From Pleurostoma richardsiae (lineage: Eukaryota; Ascomycota; Sordariomycetes; Calosphaeriales; Pleurostomataceae), in the NCBI GenBank assembly GCA_030052745.1, contig JANBVO010000034.1:1-64000 (forward strand): 64,000 nt of DNA, given 5' to 3'. Numbering within the stretch: the stretch's first letter is position 1; each line of letters opens with the position of its first letter. The notes beneath the pieces were generated by a model. That model saw nothing but the letters and a program-made list of their open reading frames with translations. It had not been told where the DNA came from and did no database searches. Both the position numbers and the translations under genes were made by a program. Positions 11,279 through 21,779 of the stretch are shown here, in pieces.

Positions 11279-12167
11279 CTATCTAGCAGTGTAGCCGCCA
11301 TCGACGCTGAAGTCCGCGCCAGTGGTATATGAACTAGCATCACTTGCAAGATACAAGTAGATGCCTTTTAATTCCCTCGGATCCGCATCTCGCATCAAAG
11401 GAGTTAAGCTAAACCACTGCTCCTTCATCTCAAACGGGCAGTCGCCCGAGATGATAGTGTCGATGTATCCGGGGCTTACCGAGTTGATTCGACCTCCCCA
11501 ACTCGCCCACTCAACCGCCAGGCTCTTAGCGAGGTGAATGCACCCCGCCTTGCAAGCATTGTAGCAGGTTTGTTCTTGTGGGACGTTTACAGCATGCCCA
11601 CTCATGCTCGCAGTGATGATACCAACGCCGTGCTTCTGCTCGCGGAAGACGCGGCCAGCGGCACGCATGCAATAATACGCGCCGTCAAAGTCGACAGCAC
11701 GGACATTCCTCCAGTCTTCAATTTTGTCGTCCAGACCACTGGCTTTAGTAGGAATGCCAGCATTGGCAATCATCACGTCTAAGCGACCAAAATCCTTCAC
11801 GGCCTGGGAGACAGCCGCTTCGACCTCGTCATAGTTGCGAACATCGACCTTGTAAATCCTAACCTTGACGCCGAAATCGGAAGCAATCTTGCTAGATAAC
11901 TTTACAGCATTGGGAGAAGTGTGATACCATAAAGCAAGCTACGGAGAATCGTCAGCATATACATTATGCGGCATAACCCGTTTAATTGCTCACATTAGCA
12001 CCAGCTTCAGCAAGACCTCGAGAAACCTGATAACCAATACCGCCGCAACCCCCAGTGACAATAATAGTCCGTCCGTCTAGTCGAAATGACTTGAAAACAC
12101 TGTCCTCGATGGGGGGGTTGCACCTGCGAATGGACTGTCGTCCACTGTTTCCGTTGGTAGTTGACAT
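11279..12167 (-). CDS. SDR polyol/ketose reductase (SOU1/LXR-like), copy 1
   Basis: A classical short-chain dehydrogenase/reductase of 277 aa, the normal length. Exons are 12167-11994 and 11938-11279, with a 55-bp GTGAGC...GTAG intron. Cofactor motif TGGCGGIGYQVSRGLAEAG (about 29-47), NAG in VMIANAGIP, catalytic Ser in TASMSG, YNACK as the Tyr-x3-Lys pair, and the SPGYIDT and TGADFSVDGGY C-terminal signatures are all present. Close relatives are NADPH-dependent L-xylulose, sorbose or mannitol-type reductases. ATG 12167 (MSTTNG) is preferred over ATG 12206 because it fits family length. It lies at the left end of a candidate polyol cluster and is paralogous to the SDR at 26342 (shared VPQ...YNA.KA...HLAKSLAVE). 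The exact substrate is not decidable from sequence. Confidence 0.88.
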
Positions 12168-12587
12168 GATGGAGGGGAGCGATTGTACGTAGAATGCCGG
12201 AGGCAATCCAATTGTCTCTCAGATGCTCGTAAACAAGACAAAACTTTGATTGAAGAGTGTAGATAAAACTACTGCTCCAGGACTCCCACTCAAACCCTCA
12301 AATACTTTTTCTCTTGATGCCCAGACGTGGGGCCTTGAGCAAGGGGCATGGTAAGGAACTAGGGCGACTTTAGCTGCTCGGACATCAGTCACCCGAAGAG
12401 ACCAGGCCAACTCAGGACCCACAACTTTCGCAAGAGTTTCCCGTCCGCCTGATCGACTGATTTCCATGTCATTGCATCTCTAGAGTCTAGCGGTTGTTGG
12501 GAGGCGACCGTGGTCCTAACTGTTTCCTGGTAGTGTTCGTCTCTTCCTCTACCGTGTACTGCGAGTCTTCGGAGTGGGCATCCTTGA

Positions 12588-13277
12588 TCACACGGCGCTC
12601 TCCTCTAAGCTCTCTATCAGTACATCGTACCGCCCATGGCTGTGCCTCATCACATATTCTCCGTTTACCATGTCATTTTCCTCTGCTCTCTTGAGTGCCT
12701 TCTCCATTGAATCCTCAATCCCTACTCGGAGGTGCCGCGCTGCGACCCGGTTCCTTGCCAACATCGGGTCTACCTTGACTAGCCACCTATCATCCACAAT
12801 ATCTGCAATCTCGTTCCAGGGAGCTTCATCACTGAGCAGATAGTTGCCTTCCAAAATGCAGACCTCGGTATCGAGTCCCACTGTCAGCCCGTCTGTGACC
12901 GGATCCTTGATGGCGTGATCGAAAGTCGGTGCCATAACGGCGTTCTGTCCTGCTCCAGCCCGGAGATTGCGGACTAGGTCGACCACGGCAGCCCCGTCAA
13001 AGGTCCAGGGTGCACCTCTCCGGGCGAACGCCTCCGCCGCGTTAGGTAAGGCGCGAAGAGCTGCTAGTGAGAGATGGAAGCCGTCGGCGGAGATGGCCAC
13101 AATAGAGGGACTTGATTGCAGGGCAGCCACGTAGTCAACGACGTGTTGGGCGATCGTCGTCTTCCCAGATCCGGGAGGACCGGCTAGGGCGATAAGGAGC
13201 CGTTTCTGTCCTTGGGACTGCTTCTCAATCCATTCTCGCTGCAGGCGCTGGGCTAGGAGTTGGTAGGTGGTATCCAT
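12588..13277 (-). CDS. Uridine kinase/phosphoribulokinase-like P-loop kinase
   Basis: A single-exon protein of 229 aa if it starts at ATG 13277 (MDTTYQLLAQRL); an in-frame ATG at 13298 would add 7 aa. Walker A is GPPGSGKTT (about 32-40). SADGFHLS is the conserved DGFH substrate segment of the PRK/URK fold, and CILEGNYLL is the EGNY motif before the lid. The architecture matches small bacterial/fungal nucleoside- or sugar-kinase-like proteins of the YggC/YFH7 type. Phosphoryl transfer from ATP is expected; the acceptor is unknown. Its position next to two SDRs, a polyol dehydrogenase and a sugar transporter suggests a ketose or polyol product as acceptor rather than uridine, which is inference. 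It is presumably cytosolic. Confidence 0.85.
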   Translation of the reverse strand: MDTTYQLLAQRLQREWIEKQSQGQKRLLIALAGPPGSGKTTIAQHVVDYVAALQSSPSIVAISADGFHLSLAALRALPNAAEAFARRGAPWTFDGAAVVDLVRNLRAGAGQNAVMAPTFDHAIKDPVTDGLTVGLDTEVCILEGNYLLSDEAPWNEIADIVDDRWLVKVDPMLARNRVAARHLRVGIEDSMEKALKRAEENDMVNGEYVMRHSHGRYDVLIESLEESAV

Positions 13278-13434
13278 GTTAACCATTGGTGCCGTCACCT
13301 GACAGACATCTCGTCCAGCGCTCCTTCAGGACTTTCTCATCACTCTACATATATTTCCAACGAGTGATTTGGCGCATGCTCTCTAATAGTTGTTTACGGG
13401 ACTTTGTCACCCTCAACCTTAGCATAGTAGGCTA

Positions 13435-14165
13435 GGGAGTTGATACTCTATAATAAATTATTATTACATTAATAATATTTACTAAACGTAGCGTTTATAT
13501 TATAAAAAACTATTAGAGCTTTTAAATAATTATATTTATTAATATATATATATATTTAATAAAATTAAAATTTAAAAAATTGAACTTAAATTTTATATTA
13601 TATTAAGTTAGTATATACTATTTAAATAAATACGTAAGTAGTAAAAACTCACTGCGTAAGAATTTATTTAAATTAAAATATAACAGTAATAAAATATTTA
13701 GTAAAATAAATAAAAAAAGCTTAATTTTTATTTTTATTATTTATTAAGTAAATAAGCTTTAAGTAAAATTAAGCTTAGTGCTTTATATATTATACTTATA
13801 AAACGTAGTTTTAAGGCTTTTAAAAGTAATACTTAAGATGTATAATAAATTTAACTTAAGTATTAATTGATTAATAGTTTTAAAAAGTAAGTATAATTAG
13901 TATACATTAAGTTATTAACTTTTAAACACTAATTTATTATAAATTTAATAATTTAAAAAGAATTAAAGTAATAAATAGATATAAAAATTATAAACTAATT
14001 TAATTTTAAATAATAAAATATTAGGAAAACTTTAAAAATTAATCAAATAATAAACTATATTAAAATAAAATTATGAAATTAAAATTAACTACTTTTTAAA
14101 ATATAAATTATTAAGTTATTAAAATTTTAAGATAAATTTAATATTTTATCACTCTGTGCTACCTA
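13435..14165. repeat. AT-rich RIP-type island
   Basis: About 730 bp of nearly pure A/T with runs of TTTAAA and almost no CpA/TpG, abruptly bounded by normal sequence. There is no coding potential. It fits a small RIP-degraded repeat, family unknown. Confidence 0.7.
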
Positions 14166-14414
14166 CCGTTACTTCTTAAGTAAGTTTTCACTCGCAAAAT
14201 TAATTTAGAGCGGGAAATATTACTAAGTACCATCGTAACGGCGTGCGTGTAAGGCGTCGGGACCCAGACCAATTATCATTAGCCGCCGTAAGTTTCCGTC
14301 TTGTTAGTCCTATCCTGCATTAAGAGGCCCTACATCTCCACCACGGGAATGAGTGGCGAGGGATTCCCAGAGGTGACAGCCAACCCTTGAGCGGGCCACT
14401 GCAACCCGGTTCAC

Positions 14415-14960
14415 TATGGACGCTAACCCAACTGCGGACAGTCCCAGACAGCGCGGGCTGTCCTCCTCGACTGCAGTCAATGGTGGCCCTCTATCCGATA
14501 TGCCCTTCATCGGGTGATCTTGACCAGGTATGCAGGGAGCGTCGCAGGAGAAAGGCTCGCTGCAACAGGGTCTCGCCAACGTGGGATCTGTGTACCAAGC
14601 ATTCCGGTCGCTTTTGACGCGAAAAGATGTAGTTCTACCCAGACATCTGACGGAAGTCAAGGCCCGGTGAGAATATGGAGGCGTTAGCCAAGCCGGTAAC
14701 GCACTCTCGTCCTGCCCCATCTTCGATCATGGTCAAGCCAGAGCAGGAGCGTTCTGGTCACGCGCGGTCAATATATTGTAGTATACATTCTGACAGGCTG
14801 CCAACCCGCAAAGACGACTCTCTATCGTGCAGTCGACAGCCCTCGGCGTGGTCAGCATATTGCGCCAGCAAAAGTTAGCGACAAGAGGTCCCAAGACACT
14901 CTGGAAGGTTGATGGACTGCTGCCGGAAAAACACATCACCATGGAGAGAAGGAGCTTGTT
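14415..14960 (+). pseudogene. Decayed Zn2Cys6 regulator fragment
   Basis: The plus strand carries a degraded zinc-cluster start. An ATG frame at 14415 (MDANPTADSPRQRG...) is followed in another frame by CRERRRRKARCNRVSPTWDL (from 14531), CTKH, and further on by LPRHLTEVKAR (about 14635-14669). The intact regulator at 16.1-18.9 kb has CKECRRRKLKCNKAIPICDL, CLKH and LTRRHLTEVEER at the same relative positions. Second and last zinc-binding cysteines are lost, there is at least one frameshift, and stops follow. I could not trace the rest of the gene with confidence to the right. It is probably a dead paralogue from a local duplication. Confidence 0.7.
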
Positions 14961-16144
14961 CACCCAACTCACGCCTCATGAATGGCAGCCATGGCAAGTT
15001 TGAACGCATACCGCTTTCCATCGGCCCCTAATATAGATGAAGACCAGGATTCTCTTCACTTCGAAACTCATTTCGATTTGCCTAGAATGGCCTCTTTCAT
15101 AGTGTCCGTAATCTTGACGTCGTCAATGAGACCTGGCTCCAGTTAGTTAGCAAGATTGACGATGCTGATTAGCATTTAACATGGCTTATAACCCCAGGCA
15201 ATCTCATTGTCTTGTGAACAAAATTGCCGACAGCCACGACAGGTCTGATCAAGATGGCAAAATAATGCGTAGAGGTGTCGCTTGCTTTGGCGTCAGCTAG
15301 TTGAATACTCGTGTAAAGTTGGAAGAACGTTCGGTTCGTTTATGCTTTCTGCCACTCACCCGACCCTTTCGAATGCTCTGGTTGACTCCGGCACGCCCAA
15401 GGCGTGTGGTGAAACCAACCCACCGGACAAGGAATTGAAAATATTTCCGAACAAACGCTTGGTAACGATACACGAATTCGCTGATACGGCCCACTCGTGG
15501 TAGCGGTCACTAATGCGTTGAAAATCCCTGCTTTCGCTTCCGTGATGGGGACCGCTTACTCTATAGGACCTACTGATGATAGCCGTCAGGTGTCAGCCTT
15601 CAACGACCAGTACCTGTCAAGTATGCCGGTTACACAGCCCACGTTCACGACGACCCCGTTCCATCGATGAGAGGAGAATTCGACTGGACTCCTCAGGTGC
15701 AGGCCGTCGCGTCCGGACAAGTCAGCGGCACCTTGATGCCGGCTACGGCAATCTCGACTTCATCTGCGCCCGGGCTTCAGATCGACAGCACGTCTACTAC
15801 TCCCTCTTCCGACGTGGTCTACCAAGTGATTCGACAGGCCGAAAAGGAGCCACCTCTTCCTGACCTGGCCGAATCCCAAAAAGTCATGCCTGAAGGACCC
15901 AGCTCGGGCATCAAGGCACCCTACAACGCTGCCTGTCTCGTTACTGATCTTGGAATCGCTGTCTACACCAATAATCGTACACAGACGCGATATCTACGGC
16001 GCCGTTGCGAGAGATGACCGGAGATATGGGAAGACAAAGCCCTAATTCGACTTCCTGAAGATCTTATGATAAAGATACCCCTTGTTGACGGCTACAAGAA
16101 CACCAAACCGAACACCTGTTCTAACATACGTTTCCAAGTTGACT
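14961..16144. other. Intergenic, possible pseudogene tail
   Basis: No supported gene. A 116-codon open frame at 15667-16017 (plus) has GC-rich, gene-like composition but no recognisable domain and no clear splice partners. It may be the far end of the decayed regulator or a separate remnant. Confidence 0.4.
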
Positions 16145-18866
16145 TCAACCCTGTTCGCTAACCCATCTCTGTCCATCGCTATCACCGCCACCGGCTCCCA
16201 AGTACTCGATCCACGCAGCATCATCACCCATGATCAAGTCGGTAGCCTCCACAGGTGCAACATTCGGCCACATCATAGGGATCACGCTATTGATCTGCGT
16301 CTGCGGGCTGTCCTCGGTTGGCCCGATGTTCTCATAGTTGCCGTCGTGCCCATTAATACTGAATTCTAGACCACCTCCTGGAGCTGAAGCTGAAACAACC
16401 CCATCTTGAACACTCATGGCGATGTCGGATATTTCCTGATCCAGGTACTTCCCGCACAGCTCAGTAATAATCTGATATGATCGCGCCGCGCTGGAATTCA
16501 CCACGGCTAGGGCGGTGGTGGTCCTCAAGGTTGTGGTGATCTGGATGCGCCAGTCGGCGGCTCTCGAGGCTAACGGTTCATTGCGCAGACAAATGCACGG
16601 TATGAGTGCAGACTGGAAGAGGAAGTAACTACATGCACACAGCGTCATCCTCTGTGTTAATGTTCCAGCTTATTTCTCTTGATAGTTATGGGAGAGATGA
16701 AGATTGGGATGAAGGGTTAAGGAGACGGACTCACAGTGCATACCAGGCCGCCAGCCGATCATGACTACGCTCGTTCTCCTCCCAATACTTGCTTATCGAC
16801 TCAATGGTGAACTTTGCATCCTCCAAGCAGCGCTCGTAGGCCTGCTCGCTCTCGGGCGAGTAATCACCCAGCTGCCCGTTATTATTTCTGCCACTACCTT
16901 TAGTAACACTTTGGCGCGCATGTAGTAGAGCGCGCCGCACCACGATGGGCCGGTACATGATGATACGAAAGTTACGGTACCGCCACGTCATGACGGCGTG
17001 CGCGAGGGTGAACCTCGATGCGACAGGCGCGCCTTCTTTCCAGTAAGACGGGACATTCTCTATCCACGGCGCCAGGTGCTTTTGATCCAGGTGCGTGAGC
17101 TCCTCGATCGACGGCAAGGGTTTTGAAATCACGCGGGTGTAGATGGGCGCGGTGGCGATGTGAAAGCTCGCTTGGATGCGCACGTGGGTGTACGGCGTGA
17201 TCTCGTTGCTCGCGGGCGGGTAGCTCTTGGATGCGGCAGTGAGGTCGCGGTCATTCACGTTCATGGGCAGAGACACCTCGCTATTCTCGAGGGGAAAGAC
17301 CAGCGGCCTGCTAAACGTGATGGTCCCACCCACATCAAACACGCAGAGGCACCACCAAATCCGTCGGCGGATTTCCATGTTCAGCGGCGAAATGTTCCAG
17401 CCCTGGAACTCCTTCTGCAGACCGAGCCCCATGGCCATGCGTACCGCCAAACCAAGGTAGTTATAGGAAGAATTCGGCTTGTCCCGCTTCTGCTGGTAGT
17501 TGGATATTAGCGTCAGGGCCTGGACGAGCGTAAGGTTACCCATCTCCAGGAAGTTGAATGATAGAATAGAGCGTGCCTGTGCGAAGAGCTCCAGGTCAAG
17601 CTTATTCATTTTGTCGGTTGCGGAACAGAAGACTCCCAGGGCGGCAATGACGTACGCGAGGACGACCCAGGAGTCCCCGTTCGGCCTTGGGATTACCTCG
17701 CAGTACTGCGCGCGAAACGTCGGTTCGTGAATGATGGGGTAGCTGAGATGGTACTGGTAAAAGTAAGCATCGACCATCGAGTCGGTGATGTGTTTGTTCA
17801 TGTTCGGCTGGGTTGTGATACCCGGCATCATCAGGTCATTGTTGCTGTATCTTGCGAACTTCGAGCGGTCACGACTACCCTTCACGGGCTCGAGGATGCG
17901 GAGAAGAGCAGCACCCGAAGCAACGCCCAGATATCCCGATTCTCTGTCGCCCATAGTCAGCGAGGCCATGCCGTCTAACCCGGGTGTTCCGTCGTCGCCT
18001 GAGTCGTTCATATTGTCTTCTCGAGGAGACGACTGTCCAACCGTTTCCTGCTCGTCCCATTCGAAGTCCCCAGAGGCCGGGGGCCTTTCCAACGGATTTC
18101 CTTGAGTCTCTGCTGTTGCAGCAGGACCGTTGCCCTTTGCAGGAACTCCAGGTGGTTGCATAATTTTGCTGTGATCCGGGATGGGTGGTGGTGGATTCAA
18201 TGGCAGGGTAGCATAATTTCGGCTCTCTAGGTCGTTGTTCAACCGGAAGACATCTGTCGCTGCTGCCGGTTCCTGGGTAGTCGCCTGATTCAACGAGTTC
18301 CGCGTCAAGGAGCAACCTTGTCGTTCGATGTCTAAACTGGCTGGGCTGATGGCATCATGATTCTCCTGGGACTGTTGGCGCAGGTTCACCCTTGGTGATG
18401 TTGCCGCGACTCCTCCGGAATTAGCAGATTGTCGGCGCGGAGGAGGCATATATTGCCTCATCTGGCGAAGCATCGCTTCTGCACGCTCTAATCTTTCTTC
18501 CACCTCCGTAAGGTGTCTGCGAAGCCCAGTCTGTTAGCATTCGAGATTCTGCAGCAAGGGCATGAGTCCCGCAAGTTCTGTTCTTGCTCACCTCCTTGTC
18601 AACGGCGTTCTCGCGTGCTTCTCATAAAGACAGTGGCGACGGTGCTTTAGACAGAGATCACATATGGGAATGGCCTTGTTGCATTTCAACTTGCGCCTCC
18701 GGCATTCCTTGCACGCCTGCTCTGCTTGGCCAAGAGTGAGCTCGAACGACATCTCCATATTGTCTAGAGCAGGTGGTGCTTCGGAGGCGCCAATGCTCGC
18801 AGCCGGAGGGCCGGGGTTCCCATCGCCGAAGATGACGGACGCACTAATCTCGGGATCTTTCGTCAT
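16145..18866 (-). CDS. Zn2Cys6 transcription factor (polyol cluster)
   Basis: A fungal regulator of 846 aa. Exons are 18866-18592, 18516-16735 and 16628-16145. The zinc cluster CKECRRRKLKC...CDLCLKHRRHC (about 52-79) has the classical C-x2-C-x6-C-x6-C-x2-C-x6-C spacing. The linker HLTEVEERLERAEAMLRQM, a dimerising coiled coil, is completed by splicing. The middle-homology domain (Fungal_trans type) spans about 300-700, including the DAYFYQYHLSYPIIHEPTF region and RRRIWWCLCVFD. The protein binds DNA in the nucleus, probably as a dimer on CGG-type half sites. It sits between the kinase/SDR and transporter/dehydrogenase genes and is the obvious candidate regulator of that cluster. A decayed paralogue lies about 1.7 kb downstream on the other strand. 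The inducer is unknown. Confidence 0.9.
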
Positions 18867-19851
18867 GGTGAATTAGCTCCCTGCTGCTGAGGCGTGGAGG
18901 CTGCTGGGCTGGGCATTTCAATATCTCTGTGCCGTCGGTCTCGTTTTCTCTCCCCTCACCCACGCTTTAAGGCCGAAATCTCGGGAATTAAGGCTCGGAG
19001 GGGGGCATCTCGTGGTTCCTGCGCTCCGGAATTGCCCACCACCTGGTCATAAGATCACAGGATTGGATCCGCATCCTCAGGATACTATGTAACGTGTTGT
19101 ATTCTGTACCCAAGAACCTTACCAGGCGCTGTACACCCTAACTGGCCACCTGTACCTACTATGGTAGTGCAAAATTTGACAGGAGTCTCGACGGGCGAGC
19201 GGCCCCACTTGATGCCGGCGGTCATTCCGCGGTTTAGTTACCAGGTGTGACCAAATAGTGTATACATACAATAAGATAGGATGTACTTACCATGCGTTAC
19301 GGGTACGTATTCAGAAGGTGCCATTAGGTTGATTGGTGCGGAGAAGGCCTTCGTGGCAAATTGTGCTGTAAGTACCCCTCAGTGTGGTGCTGCTTCCCCG
19401 CATTTGGCATGCGACTGTAACCACGCCGTATGTCTCACCAGGAACAAGATTCAATTGAACTTGAGTGAAGAGACTGACACCAAGGATTATCTTCGAGATC
19501 CTAAGCCTGGTTTTTGGGGTGTCTAAGATTAATAACTGAACCTAGCTTGTTTACGTCGAGCTATTTACGATCTCTACCTCACTTAGTCAAGAGCAATATC
19601 AGGACTTGGCCAAGCAACAGTCTACGCACTGCGGTGCCAGTGGTCCAGATACGCTGTAATAAGCAAAATAGAGCGAGTCAGCTCGTCGACGCCTTAGCAT
19701 AGAGTCTCAAATTTCAAATACAGAAAATCTAGCTCTGAGATTAATGTTAGACTGGCGAGCTTGGTCACTTCAAAAAGAGTCTCCTCCCGCATCTTTCAAC
19801 CATCCTCATGAACGTCTCCCTCATCAGCAGCGACGTCCACGTTCAGTTCTT
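18867..19851. other. Intergenic region
   Basis: About 1 kb upstream of the Zn2Cys6 gene and downstream of the MFS gene. No coding feature or repeat is supported. Confidence 0.5.
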
Positions 19852-21711
19852 TCAAGATCCGAACACCTTATCATAAGTGGTTTCCTTTCTCACACTCTCA
19901 TAACGCGAATAGGTCGTCTCGAGCCCCTCCTTGGGCTCAACCCTCTCTCCACTATCATCTTTCCTCTCCGTGACCACACCGACATCTTTCTGCTCAGGTT
20001 TGTCGCCGAAAATTAGCGCAATCTCCTCCAGGCTGTGCCCCTTGGTTTCTGGGAATAGAAGGTACGTCACGACTAGGAACACGACCAAGAAGCAGCAGAA
20101 CACAATGTAGTACCGCCACGAAATGTTGTCGAGTCCGACAGGGTTGACAAAGGCCTGGATCACCAGGCTACAGTAGATGGCGGCCAGCTCGACGGCAATG
20201 CCCTTGCTGCGCAGAGAAAAAGGGAAGATTTCAGTCGGGTAGGCCATCAGCAGCGGCGTATAGGCGATGTCATAGTGGAAGTAGAACGTGAATAGGCACA
20301 CGATGACGACGATGCCTGCGGCTGTCGACCCGGTCTCATCGTTTACGGCCGAGCACGCCGTCCATACGATATAACTGATAAGCATGCCGACGCCGCTCCA
20401 CAGAAACAGCGTCCTCCGCCCGAGCCTATCAACCAGGATGGCGGCGGCGAGCGCGGATGCGAAGTTGAAGATCTGCAGCAGGCCGTTGATCAAGGTCTGG
20501 GTGAACGAGGCCCTGATGCCGATAGTGTCAAGGACTAAGGTGAGGTAGTAGCTGACAACGCCGATGCCGTTCCATTGCGCAAACGCACCGACGCAGATAG
20601 CAATCACAGTCCGCCGCGTGTTCCCGGGAGTTGCAAACAATGCCCCCCAACCAGCCGTTTCCCCTGAGAGTTTCTCTTGTCGAATCGTCTCGGCGATCTC
20701 GGCTACCTCGAAGTTGACGAGGGGACTCGGGTAAGTGTTCGGGTTGGGATCGTGATACTTGGACAGCAGGGTGGCGGCATCATCGGTGCGGTCCTGGGCG
20801 ACGAGCCACCGAGGGGACTCAGGGACCCAGTACAAGAACAGAAACTGGACGAAGGGGAAAGCGGCTTGCAGGATCGAGGGCGCACGCCAGGACCAGGTGG
20901 ACTCGTATTTTTCGCAGCCGAACACAGACCAGGACGCTACGATAGCACCTTGTGAAGGCAGTCTGGGTGAGTACATACTCTGCCACCACAACGACGTTTG
21001 ATCTCTTCTCGATACCCAGAAGCGCTTTGGTGCCAGGTGACATTTGGCACAGCCTTGTCTCAAGCCTCCAAGTACCAAGAAGAGTTCACACGCACGGATT
21101 CGAGATAATGACATACCAAAGTAGTACATTGTCCAATACGCCGCAGTGTATTTCCCGCGATGGGTCGGATACGCCAACTCAGCAATGAGCATCGGGCTTG
21201 GCTGCACCACGAACATGCCTCCAAACCCGACGATGAGGCGCGTGACAATAAACATGGCGAGGTCCACGGAGGCGGCTTGGATAATTGTAGCGATGATAAT
21301 CATGATGAGGCCGGCCAGTAGGACAGGCTTTCTTCCATATCTATCCGAGAGATCGCCGACGAAGGGAAGTGACAGGACGGACCCTAGGGACTGGGCGGCA
21401 TTAACAAGGCCGAGCATTGCCCCCTCTGGATTGTGATAGAAATCCTTCCATTGTCGGAGGGACTGTAGGCCATTCATGAGCGAGCCTAAGAAGAGGAGAG
21501 GCCACTTTCAGTCCACAAACTTTGCTACGAAGACGAAGAGGGAAATTGCGATTTACGAACCATCGTATCCAGCAACTGAGGATGACAGCAGTGGAATGAT
21601 AAGCAGGACGTTGAGGCGGAGCAGGTGAGGTTGCTGGAACCACCATTTGTCCGTCTGAGGCAGCACTGCGGCTAATGCCTCACCGACGATGTTTGCATCC
21701 TTCGTGACCAT
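19852..21711 (-). CDS. MFS sugar transporter (LAC12-like subgroup)
   Basis: A 12-helix sugar porter of 538 aa. Exons are 21711-21561, 21485-21117 and 20948-19852. The 168-bp second intron is a multiple of three and free of stops, but the family sequence (AYWTMYYFG then AIVASWSVFG) shows it is removed. Signatures include DLSDRYGRKP in loop 2-3, VPESPRWLV before the central loop, DRLGRRTLFLWSG in loop 8-9 and FPETKGHSLEEI after the last helix. The start ATG at 21711 follows from the aligned N-terminus MVTKDANIVGEALA. These porters are plasma-membrane proton symporters for hexoses, pentoses, disaccharides or polyols. Neighbouring polyol dehydrogenase and reductases suggest a sugar alcohol or its ketose as cargo. 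Confidence 0.92.
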
Positions 21712-21779
21712 GATGACTGATGAATGCCCGAGTTTGTAGACGATTCCAGTCAAATACACTTATGCAGATCGCGTATTCG

